Below, in pieces: positions 56,892 to 64,000 of a stretch of DNA of 64,000 bases (within the stretch, counting starts at the first letter, position 1; every line of letters begins with the position of its first letter). Under the pieces are notes generated by a model that ran no database searches, was not told where the DNA came from, and was given only the letters and a program-made list of their open reading frames with translations. The stretch covers positions 124,001 through 188,000 of the forward strand of contig QCMD01000001.1 in the NCBI GenBank assembly GCA_003214055.1, read 5' to 3'. Origin of the DNA: Prochlorococcus sp. AG-418-K17 (GTDB lineage: Bacteria > Cyanobacteriota > Cyanobacteriia > PCC-6307 > Cyanobiaceae). The position numbers were made by a program, and so were the translations under genes.

Positions 56892-58532
56892 TTGAGCACT
56901 TACTTATTTACTAATTTTGCTAACCAAACGATTGGAACACTTGGTGCTAATTTGTCTTTTTTCCCTTGGCTCTCGGTCGCTGTACTTTTCCCAATTGTGA
57001 GTGCATTTGTAATTCCTTTTTTCCCAGATAAAGGAGAGGGTAAAGAAGTTAGATGGTATGCATTATCAATTGCCTTAATAACTTTTTTAATAACTGTAGG
57101 TTCATATATCAATGGTTTCGATATAAATAAGGAAAATGTTCAGCTTCAAGAAAGTGTTGATTGGCTGCCAAATTTAGGTCTTACTTGGGCTGTTGGTGCT
57201 GATGGCATTTCCATGCCATTAATTCTGCTGACAAGTTTCATTACTGCTTTAGCAGTATTAGCTGCATGGCCAGTAAAATTTAAACCGAAGTTATTTTTCT
57301 TTTTAATACTAATCATGGACGGAGGGCAAATAGCTGTATTTGCAGTCCAAGACATGCTTTTGTTCTTTCTAACTTGGGAACTTGAACTAATTCCAGTTTA
57401 TTTGCTATTGGCTATTTGGGGCGGTAAAAATAGACAATATGCAGCTACAAAATTCATTATTTACACAGCAGGTAGTTCAATATTTATTCTTTTAGCAGCA
57501 TTGGCAATGGGATTTTATGGTAGTGAAATTCCCAATTTTGGATTTTCACATCTAGCAGATCAAGATTTTGGCCAAAATTTCCAAATCCTATGCTATGTAG
57601 GTCTCTTGATTGCTTTTGGTGTCAAACTTCCAATTGTTCCGCTTCATACCTGGTTGCCAGATGCTCATGGAGAGGCCACCGCCCCTGTACATATGCTTCT
57701 GGCTGGCATTTTATTAAAGATGGGAGGCTATGCTCTTTTGAGATTTAATGCTCAATTATTACCTGTCGCTCATGCTCAGTTTGCACCATTATTGATTGTA
57801 TTAGGAGTTGTAAATATAATTTATGCTGCATTAACATCTTTTGCACAAAGAAATCTTAAAAGGAAAATTGCCTATAGTTCAATAAGTCATATGGGATTTG
57901 TTTTGATTGGTATAGGTAGTTTTAGTAGTCTTGGTACAAGTGGAGCAATGCTTCAAATGGTCAGTCATGGATTGATTGGTGCAAGTTTGTTTTTTCTTGT
58001 AGGAGCTACTTACGATAGGACAAAGACTCTTAAACTCGATGAAATGAGTGGTGTAGGACAAAAAATGAGAATTATGTTTGCTTTGTGGACTGCATGCTCA
58101 CTGGCTTCCCTTGCTTTGCCTGGTATGAGCGGGTTCGTTTCAGAGTTAATGGTATTCACAGGATTTGTCACTGATGAAATTTATACACTTCCTTTTAGAG
58201 TGATTATGGCTTCTTTGGCAGCGATTGGTGTGATTTTAACACCTATTTATTTGCTATCTATGTTACGAGAGATTTTCTTTGGTAAAGAAAATCCCAAATT
58301 AACTGCAGAAAGACAATTAATTGATGCCGAGCCTAGAGAGGTTTATATAATAGCTTGTCTACTTTTACCTATAATCGGAATAGGATTGTATCCTCGGCTG
58401 GTAACTGAGAGTTATTTGGCTTCAATTAATAATTTAGTGGATAGAGATTTAAATGCTGTAAAAAGTGCTTCAAAAACAAATATTTTTGCAGGTAATAAAA
58501 AAAACGAAATATTTAAAGCTCCAGCCATTTAA
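56892..58532 (+). CDS. ndhD: NAD(P)H-quinone oxidoreductase subunit 4 (NdhD)
   Basis: NdhD is the second antiporter-like subunit. Motifs include [64 protein letters not shown] and [12 protein letters not shown]. The start codon is TTG at 56892, 85 bp after ndhF. At 546 residues it is a full-length NdhD1-type subunit. Together with ndhF it makes the membrane arm modules of NDH-1L. Confidence 0.96.
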   Translation: MSTYLFTNFANQTIGTLGANLSFFPWLSVAVLFPIVSAFVIPFFPDKGEGKEVRWYALSIALITFLITVGSYINGFDINKENVQLQESVDWLPNLGLTWAVGADGISMPLILLTSFITALAVLAAWPVKFKPKLFFFLILIMDGGQIAVFAVQDMLLFFLTWELELIPVYLLLAIWGGKNRQYAATKFIIYTAGSSIFILLAALAMGFYGSEIPNFGFSHLADQDFGQNFQILCYVGLLIAFGVKLPIVPLHTWLPDAHGEATAPVHMLLAGILLKMGGYALLRFNAQLLPVAHAQFAPLLIVLGVVNIIYAALTSFAQRNLKRKIAYSSISHMGFVLIGIGSFSSLGTSGAMLQMVSHGLIGASLFFLVGATYDRTKTLKLDEMSGVGQKMRIMFALWTACSLASLALPGMSGFVSELMVFTGFVTDEIYTLPFRVIMASLAAIGVILTPIYLLSMLREIFFGKENPKLTAERQLIDAEPREVYIIACLLLPIIGIGLYPRLVTESYLASINNLVDRDLNAVKSASKTNIFAGNKKNEIFKAPAI

Positions 58533-58654
58533 TTTTATAAATTTGCCTAATATTTTTTGGCATAAATTTTATATAAAGATATCTTGTAAATAGCGTTAAC
58601 TTATTTAAAGTAATCAATTTAAATCCTATTGATAGGCCCCAGTTAGGACCTAGA

Positions 58655-59476
58655 TTGCTTATAAAGTTTCTACAAGATGCTGCTGGCAAAGGGGATTTAG
58701 ATCCATGGGATATAGACGTAATAAGTGTTATTGATAGTTTTTTAGATCAATATAATAAACAAATTCCAAAATCTTCTAATATAAATTCTTATCAAAAAGA
58801 TTTAGCAGAGACAAGTGAGGCATTTTTCGCAGCCTCTGTATTAGTAAATTTAAAGGCTCAAGTTTTAGAATCTGAAGTTTTCAAAGATGAGGTTTCAGAT
58901 GAATTGGAAGAGGATTATGAGATAAATAATCAAGAATGGATTAATCAGGAATTTGATATCCCAAAATATCCTGAAAAATATTTGAGAAGAAGATCTGTAG
59001 CTCAACCAATTCTTAAACGAACCTCAACATTGGGAGAGCTAGTAAGTCAATTAGAATCTATTGCTGAAATTATAGAAACACAAGATCTTTTACTCTTAAA
59101 GAGAAAGAGACAAAAAAAATATTCGAATAAAGCTCTTATTTCGCAAGTACAATCACTGGCTCATCGCGAAAAATTACCCGAGACTACAAAAGAATTGGGT
59201 AAATTTATCGATAGCTGGGAAAAAGCTTTGCAGTGGACAGACTTTGAATATTTAGTAAATAAATGGCAGAAAGTTGTAAAAAAAGATTTAGATAAAGATA
59301 GGCTTGGGGTCTTTTGGGCTTTGTTATTTTTATATTCAGAAAATAAAATTGAAATAAAACAAATCAATTCTCTTTATGGACCAATACAGATTAAAAGAAT
59401 TATCCCTGATGGAGGATTAGCTCAATTACCCATAGATAATCTTGAAATAGTTGACACTACTCAACCTGCTGCATAG
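58655..59476 (+). CDS. scpA: Segregation and condensation protein A
   Basis: ScpA is the kleisin that bridges the SMC heads. The N-terminal segment KFLQDAAGKGDLDPWDIDVISVIDSFL and the C-terminal winged-helix region (FWALLFLYSENKIEIKQINSLYG) are typical. The conserved frame extends upstream (QLGPRL) past the TTG at 58655 to the in-frame stop at 58574, but no ATG, GTG or TTG occurs there. An ATT at 58628 is a possible non-standard start. Length is about 273 residues from the TTG. Confidence 0.88.
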   Translation: MLIKFLQDAAGKGDLDPWDIDVISVIDSFLDQYNKQIPKSSNINSYQKDLAETSEAFFAASVLVNLKAQVLESEVFKDEVSDELEEDYEINNQEWINQEFDIPKYPEKYLRRRSVAQPILKRTSTLGELVSQLESIAEIIETQDLLLLKRKRQKKYSNKALISQVQSLAHREKLPETTKELGKFIDSWEKALQWTDFEYLVNKWQKVVKKDLDKDRLGVFWALLFLYSENKIEIKQINSLYGPIQIKRIIPDGGLAQLPIDNLEIVDTTQPAA

Positions 59477-59525
59477 AGGCTTAGTAGCAATAACGTATAA
59501 TCTTAAAAAAAAGGTTTTTAATTCA

Positions 59526-60704
59526 ATGAAGGCAATGATACTTGCAGCAGGAAAAGGTACACGTGTTCAGCCAATTACACATATTATTCCGAAACCTATG
59601 ATTCCAATTTTGCAGAAACCTGTTATGGAATTTCTTATAGAATTACTTAAAGAACATGGATTTAAAGAAATAATGGTAAACGTTTCTCATCTTGCTGAAG
59701 AAATTGAAAATTATTTTCGTGATGGGCAAAGATTTGGTGTAGAAATTGCTTACAGCTTTGAAGGAAGAATTGAAGATGGAGAATTAATAGGAGATGCGTT
59801 GGGTTCAGCAGGGGGATTAAAGAAAATTCAAGATTTTCAAAATTTCTTCGATGAAACTTTTGTTGTTCTGTGTGGCGATGCTCTAGTAGATCTAGATTTG
59901 ACTGAAGCAGTTAAGAAACATAAAGATAAAGGAGCTATTGCAAGTTTAATAACTAAAAAAGTAACAAAAGATCAAGTATCAAGTTACGGAGTAGTGGTTT
60001 CAGAGGGTGATGGTAGGATTAAAGCCTTTCAAGAAAAGCCAACTATTGATAGTGCTTTAAGTGATTCTATAAATACAGGTATTTATCTTTTTGAACCTGA
60101 GATTTTTAATTACATACCAACAGGTAAAAAATTTGATATTGGTGCTGACCTTTTTCCTAAACTTGTTGAAATGGATTTACCATTTTTTGCTTTACCAATG
60201 GATTTTGAATGGGTAGATATTGGAAAAGTTCCAGACTATTGGAGTGCCATTCGAAATGTTCTACTGGGCAAGGTAAGACAAGTAGAAATTCCTGGTAAAG
60301 AAGTTAAACCTGGAGTCTTTACTGGACTAAATGTGGCGGCTAATTGGGAAAAAGTCGATATCACTGGACCAGTCTACATAGGCGGGATGACAAGGATAGA
60401 AGATGGCGCAAAAATTATTGGCCCTTCAATGATTGGACCAAGTTGCTGTATATGTGAAGGAGCAACGATTGATAATTCAATTATTTTTGATTATTCCAAA
60501 ATTGGTAAAGGCGTGAACCTAGTAGATAAACTTGTTTTTGGAAGATATTGCGTAGGAAAAAATGGAGATCATTTTGATTTGCAAGATGCATCTTTAGATT
60601 GGTTAATAACAGATTCAAGAAGATCTGATTTAACTGAGCCCTCCCCTCAACAGAAGGCGATGGCAGAGTTGCTGGGTACTGATTTAATTAATATTCCAGA
60701 CTAA
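59526..60704 (+). CDS. Sugar-nucleotide pyrophosphorylase (mannose-1-phosphate guanylyltransferase-like)
   Basis: The nucleotidyltransferase core has MKAMILAAGKGTRVQPITH, CGDALVDLDL and FEWVDIGKVPDYW. The C-terminus has hexapeptide-repeat-like beta helix sequence (GPVYIGGMTRIEDGAKIIGP, GATIDNSIIFDY). I prefer ATG 59526, as the family starts directly at MKAMILAAG; the track start at 59451 adds 25 atypical residues. GDP-mannose or ADP/dTDP-glucose could be the product; the motif does not decide. Confidence 0.9.
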   Translation: MKAMILAAGKGTRVQPITHIIPKPMIPILQKPVMEFLIELLKEHGFKEIMVNVSHLAEEIENYFRDGQRFGVEIAYSFEGRIEDGELIGDALGSAGGLKKIQDFQNFFDETFVVLCGDALVDLDLTEAVKKHKDKGAIASLITKKVTKDQVSSYGVVVSEGDGRIKAFQEKPTIDSALSDSINTGIYLFEPEIFNYIPTGKKFDIGADLFPKLVEMDLPFFALPMDFEWVDIGKVPDYWSAIRNVLLGKVRQVEIPGKEVKPGVFTGLNVAANWEKVDITGPVYIGGMTRIEDGAKIIGPSMIGPSCCICEGATIDNSIIFDYSKIGKGVNLVDKLVFGRYCVGKNGDHFDLQDASLDWLITDSRRSDLTEPSPQQKAMAELLGTDLINIPD

Positions 60705-61578
60705 GATTAGCCATCTCAATAATTTGAGGTATTAGATGTTCTGCTTTAACGGCCATTATATGAACCCCTTCGGCAATATTCATAAAATCATTAGCTTGCT
60801 CTGCTGCTATTTTTAGTCCCTCTTCTAAAGGATCTTTGGCGTCTTTGAGACGATTTAAAATATTATCAGGTATGTTTGCCCCTGGGACGTACTTGTTTAT
60901 GAAAAGAGCATTTTTGTATGATTTTAAAAGAAATACTCCTGCAATAACTGGTATTTCTAGTGGCTTGCTGATTTCTTTGCAAAATTCAATCAAGTATTCT
61001 CTTTTCATAACCATTTGAGTTTGTATGAAATTAGCCCCAGCCTCTTTCTTTTTTTTTGTTCTACTTCTTAAACTTCTTTGATTTCTGCAACTAGGATCAG
61101 CTGCTGCTCCCGCAAATATGTTCGTCTGTTTATCAAAAAGTTCTTCAAAAGTTGGATCAATCCCTTTATTGAAGTCCTGAATTTGCCTTAATAATCTAAC
61201 TGATTCAAATTCATGTACAGCTTTGGCATCTTGCTGATCCCCAGCTTTTACAGAGTCACCAGTGATACATAAAATATTTTGAATTCCTAAAGCATTTGCT
61301 CCGAGAAGGTCTGATTGTAAAGCTATTTTATTACGATCTCTGCATGAGATTTGCATTATTGGCTCTATCTCATTCTCCAGTAGTAGTTTGGACATTGCCA
61401 TGCTTGACATGCGCATTACGGCTCTGCTCCCGTCGGTAATGTTAACAGCATGTACCTTATCTTTCAAAAGTTGTGCTATCTTAAGAGATCTTACGGGGTC
61501 CCCTCCTCTTGGCGGCATCAACTCTGCCGTAATTACTTTGGATTTTCTTTCTAAAGTCTTCTGAAGTTTTGATTTCAA
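60688..61578 (-). CDS. metF: Methylenetetrahydrofolate reductase
   Basis: MetF reduces 5,10-methylene- to 5-methyl-THF with FAD for methionine synthesis. The sequence has VITAELMPPRGGDPVRSLK, ILCITGDSVKAGDQQDA and FIQTQMVMKREYLIEFCKEI with an IPVIAGVFLLKS barrel strand. At 296 residues it is typical. It converges on the nucleotidyltransferase gene, overlapping its 3' end by 17 bp. Confidence 0.92.
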   Translation of the reverse strand: MKSKLQKTLERKSKVITAELMPPRGGDPVRSLKIAQLLKDKVHAVNITDGSRAVMRMSSMAMSKLLLENEIEPIMQISCRDRNKIALQSDLLGANALGIQNILCITGDSVKAGDQQDAKAVHEFESVRLLRQIQDFNKGIDPTFEELFDKQTNIFAGAAADPSCRNQRSLRSRTKKKKEAGANFIQTQMVMKREYLIEFCKEISKPLEIPVIAGVFLLKSYKNALFINKYVPGANIPDNILNRLKDAKDPLEEGLKIAAEQANDFMNIAEGVHIMAVKAEHLIPQIIEMANLSLEY

Positions 61579-61655
61579 TTGCTTTTGTTTCCAACTAGGT
61601 TAACAAGTGTAGTGAGATTGCTAAACTTAATTAATATAAAAAAGGAACTGTTTAA

Positions 61656-61934
61656 ATGCAAATGGTTGATGAAGAAGTAAACAACCTTGATATGATGGGT
61701 CTCTCGTCAAGAGAGATGGAAATCATTGATTTAGTAGCTGATGGACTTACGAATCAAGAAATAGCTGTGAAACTTACTATTAGTAAGAGAACAGTTGATA
61801 ATCATGTTAGTAATATGTTTACTAAAACGGGTTCTAAGAACAGAGTGGCATTATTAAACTGGGCAATGGACAATGGAAAAATTTGTAGGGACGGATTTAA
61901 TTGTTGCTCCTTACCTGATTCAGATCAAAATTAG
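61656..61934 (+). CDS. Small LuxR-type regulator, PedR-like
   Basis: Almost the whole protein is a LuxR-type helix-turn-helix: LSSREMEIIDLVADGLTNQEIAVKLTISKRTVDNHVSNMF. The C-terminal tail ICRDGFNCCSLPDS carries three Cys. PedR of Synechocystis is a similarly small LuxR protein whose redox-active Cys sense electron-transport activity. The Cys-rich tail here fits that type, but orthology is inferred. Confidence 0.82.
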   Translation: MQMVDEEVNNLDMMGLSSREMEIIDLVADGLTNQEIAVKLTISKRTVDNHVSNMFTKTGSKNRVALLNWAMDNGKICRDGFNCCSLPDSDQN

Positions 61935-61938
61935 GTTC

Positions 61939-62082
61939 TTAAACTTTATCGATTTTTTCGCCTAAATCCATCAAACAATAACACGTCTCTCCTAAATCAA
62001 AAAGTTCTGCATAAGCAATACATGCATCTTTGTCTGTACCAGTGAATCTTAATATTCCATCTTTATCGTAAAGACCATACAT
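61939..62082 (-). CDS. Small conserved protein (47 aa), unknown
   Basis: This frame is too short for the ORF track. ATG at 62082 opens 47 codons, beginning MYGLYDKDGILRFTGTDKDA. It has three Cys (ACIAYAELF and ETCYCLMDL) and no membrane segment. It converges with the PedR-like gene, with stop codons about 5 bp apart. The regular amphipathic sequence and absence of an alternative frame support a real small gene. Confidence 0.6.
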   Translation of the reverse strand: MYGLYDKDGILRFTGTDKDACIAYAELFDLGETCYCLMDLGEKIDKV

Positions 62083-62139
62083 ATTTCAAGTTTATAATTT
62101 AAATATAAAGAAAATATAAAGGAAGGGTGTCCTTTTTGG

Positions 62140-62637
62140 CTATTCGATATTGAGATTTGTCAAATCATCATTGCTCCAATTTGAAAAGGGATGAGATAAA
62201 AGACTTAAATTAGAGAAATTTGTTAATCCAGTAATCTCCTGAGAAATAAATGTTGGGAGAATGAATTCTTCTTCTTCCGTAGCGAGTTCTATTTCGGCAA
62301 TTACAAGTGGAAAATTTTTTTCTTTAAAACAATCTATAATCCAGTCTTTATTTTCATACTTTAAAAAATATCGTTCCTTTTTAATTGTATTTGCAAGGTT
62401 AGACATGATTTTTTCACCATCATTATTTGGAATTACATATTCAAACTCAAAGTTAGTAAAATTCTTGATGTGTTTTTTTAGTGCAATACTAAAGTTTTTG
62501 CCGTTATATCTTATTCTTATTATCCAATCTTCTAGTTTGTATGAAAGATATCCTTGTTCAATAAATGTCTGTTTAGTGATGAATTCTTTCCAACCATCAT
62601 TTTTTATGAGAAAACGTCTTTCTATTTCAAAATTCAT
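62140..62637 (-). CDS. CYTH-domain protein (triphosphate tunnel metalloenzyme family)
   Basis: The start EIERRFLIKNDGW is the ExExK-like CYTH signature, followed by strands with RIRYNGKNFSIALKKH and VIAEIELATEEEEF. CYTH proteins bind triphosphates in a beta tunnel (thiamine triphosphatase, tripolyphosphatase or adenylate-cyclase type). At 165 residues it is normal. Its start directly follows the nadK stop. Confidence 0.9.
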   Translation of the reverse strand: MNFEIERRFLIKNDGWKEFITKQTFIEQGYLSYKLEDWIIRIRYNGKNFSIALKKHIKNFTNFEFEYVIPNNDGEKIMSNLANTIKKERYFLKYENKDWIIDCFKEKNFPLVIAEIELATEEEEFILPTFISQEITGLTNFSNLSLLSHPFSNWSNDDLTNLNIE

Positions 62638-63561
62638 TTAGCGGTTTGGATCTTTTTTTAAAGATAAATCACCCTTCCACTCAAGTTTTTTTATTAGTTT
62701 ACTGTAATAGGAAATACTTTTATTGAACCTAATCATTTTGCAAGATTTGTCACCTTTTCTAATCTCACAGTAGTTATTCTGATTTATTGTCATACACTTT
62801 GTTCCGTCTTTCCATAGCTTAATTGCCCTCCTACTATTCTTTACTGCTCTAACCTTAATATCACTAGTATGAGGTATTACAATCGGCCTGCTTGCCAAAC
62901 TCATTGGGCATATTGGGTTTATTATTAATGCATCTACAGAAGGATGGACTATTGGCCCGCCAGCTGCCATAGAGTAAGCTGTTGAACCTGTTGAAGATGA
63001 AATAATTAACCCATCCCCTTTGTATTCATTAACTATTTCATTATCTATCTCAAGTTGTATTTGATTTGTTGGGGAAATATCTTCTTCAATAGACTTAAAA
63101 TAAAAGTCATTCAATGCGTCATAGCTTCTTAAAATACTTTTTTCTTTATTTTTTTTAATTTCAAACACATTACATTTAAGTCGGTCTCTTAAATCAATAT
63201 TAAATTCTTTTTTTTCTAAAATTTGAATAAAGGATTTATCAAACAAAAAGTCTTTTTCTTGTGTAAGGAACCCTAAATTACCTCCAATATTGAAACAAAG
63301 AAGAGGTATATCATGATTAACAAGTGCATTAGAACATTTGAGGACTGTTCCATCCCCACCGAGAATAATTACAAGATTTGGTAATAAGATCGGATTGAGG
63401 AAGAAATCATCTATTTCCTTATTGTTGAAATTACTTTCTATCCTATGAGATTTTATATTTTTTTCTTTTAGAACTTCTTCGCAAAATTTAGATGAATCTA
63501 AAGCTATGTCGCTATTGGAACGATAAATAATCAGCACAAATGAGAGTTTCACTCGATGCAT
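62638..63561 (-). CDS. nadK: NAD kinase
   Basis: NadK phosphorylates NAD to NADP. Diagnostic motifs are [27 protein letters not shown] and [20 protein letters not shown]. At 307 residues it is the usual cyanobacterial length. It begins next to the ndhE stop (1 bp) and is followed by the CYTH gene, so the run ndhG-ndhE-nadK-CYTH is probably one operon. Confidence 0.95.
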   Translation of the reverse strand: MHRVKLSFVLIIYRSNSDIALDSSKFCEEVLKEKNIKSHRIESNFNNKEIDDFFLNPILLPNLVIILGGDGTVLKCSNALVNHDIPLLCFNIGGNLGFLTQEKDFLFDKSFIQILEKKEFNIDLRDRLKCNVFEIKKNKEKSILRSYDALNDFYFKSIEEDISPTNQIQLEIDNEIVNEYKGDGLIISSSTGSTAYSMAAGGPIVHPSVDALIINPICPMSLASRPIVIPHTSDIKVRAVKNSRRAIKLWKDGTKCMTINQNNYCEIRKGDKSCKMIRFNKSISYYSKLIKKLEWKGDLSLKKDPNR

Positions 63562-63882
63562 TCACCACTTAAGTAAATTAAAACTTTCCATATCAACAGT
63601 GACTCTGTTTCTATAAAGTGATAATAAAATTGCTAAACCAACCGCGGCTTCTGCTGCAGCAACTGTAATTACAAAAATTGTAAAAACTTGACCTTGAATA
63701 AGATTATTATCTATATAGGAAGAAAATGCCATCAAATTAATATTTACAGCATTAAGCATTAACTCTATACTCATGAGAACTCTTACTGCGTTTCTACTAT
63801 TTAATAAACCCCAAATACCGATACAAAATAATAATGAGGATACAATTAAAAATGCTTGTAATGGGATGGATTCTAAATTCAT
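63562..63882 (-). CDS. ndhE: NAD(P)H-quinone oxidoreductase subunit 4L (NdhE)
   Basis: NdhE is the NuoK-like subunit of NDH-1, with three helices and the buried Glu residues in [17 protein letters not shown] and [17 protein letters not shown]. At 106 residues the length is normal. It lies 22 bp downstream of the end of ndhG, the usual cyanobacterial order. Confidence 0.96.
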   Translation of the reverse strand: MNLESIPLQAFLIVSSLLFCIGIWGLLNSRNAVRVLMSIELMLNAVNINLMAFSSYIDNNLIQGQVFTIFVITVAAAEAAVGLAILLSLYRNRVTVDMESFNLLKW

Positions 63883-63904
63883 GAATGATAAATAAAATAA
63901 GGGA

Positions 63905-64000
63905 TTACTTCTTTTTTACTAAAAGAGGTTCTCTAGCCTTTTCAATTAACTCTTGGTCTACTGGTAAACCTGTTGAAATATCTTGATTCATTACATCTCT
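63905..64000 (-). CDS. ndhG: NAD(P)H-quinone oxidoreductase subunit 6 (NdhG), C-terminal end only
   Basis: Only the last 31 codons lie inside the window. They read [20 protein letters not shown] and end in a basic tail with a stop at 63905. An RD-V at the end of the last helix and position next to ndhE fit NdhG, the NuoJ-like subunit. The rest of the gene is beyond the window edge. Confidence 0.85.
   Translation of the reverse strand, partial: RDVMNQDISTGLPVDQELIEKAREPLLVKKK

Overview
The window is about 64 kb of a very AT-rich, gene-dense chromosome from a marine picocyanobacterium, almost certainly a high-light-adapted Prochlorococcus. The evidence is low GC, streamlined intergenic spaces, a single-helix high-light-inducible protein, Ycf3, Ycf34, many NDH-1 subunits (NdhO, NdhM, NdhF, NdhD, NdhE, NdhG, plus a CRR7-like protein), a plant-type carotenoid pathway (CrtB, CrtP, CrtQ), the OmpR regulators RpaA and RpaB, and an RbcR-like LysR regulator.

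Layout. 1-8.5 kb: end of an ABC-F ATPase, a small Cys-rich protein, HtrA protease, DUF2973-type protein, HLIP, zinc-ribbon membrane protein, BrkB/YihY, inositol monophosphatase, TolC and a PDZ/radical-SAM DUF512 protein. 8.7-21 kb: DUF3120, NadB (frameshifted in a G9 tract), VKOR-thioredoxin fusion, RimO, a PetL-like peptide, pterin enzymes (RibD-C, tandem QueD), AroK, RbfA and HemD. 20.6-29 kb: SRPBCC protein and CrtQ, IscA/SufA, LpxB-like, NdhO, DnaJ-like, CysK, an ABC ATPase and tRNA-Asn. 29.1-33.9 kb: an accessory element inserted at the 3' end of tRNA-Asn. 33.9-35.3 kb: a sparse region with a Yfr2-like ncRNA and one hypothetical gene. 35.3-47 kb: RpaA, HolB, Tmk, CopA/PacS (split by a second G9 frameshift), Ycf3, RadA, RpaB, and the lipid cluster plsX-fabH-fabD-plsC. 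47-52 kb: TsaB, Ycf34, CCA-adding enzyme, RRM protein, CrtB and CrtP. 52-60 kb: NdhM, DUF3172, RbcR, an NnrU/Z-ISO-family protein, NdhF, NdhD, ScpA and a sugar nucleotidyltransferase. 60.7-64 kb: MetF, PedR-like regulator, CYTH protein, NadK, NdhE and the end of NdhG.

Most of the window is core photosynthetic housekeeping. The clear exception is the roughly 4.8 kb element between tRNA-Asn and an exact 26-bp copy of its 3' end. It has no recombinase. It holds a six-fold zinc-ribbon repeat protein with a GIY-YIG-like tail and a compact, mostly overlapping operon of small exported or membrane proteins, several with the same signal-peptide start. Near both ends lie 11-bp-spaced GTGTG repeats, and two internal genes are preceded by the same hairpin module. 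This looks like a non-autonomous, tycheposon-like integrative element and is the best candidate for something undescribed. The two G9 frameshifts (nadB, copA) and the 22-residue repeat extension of PlsX also deserve attention.
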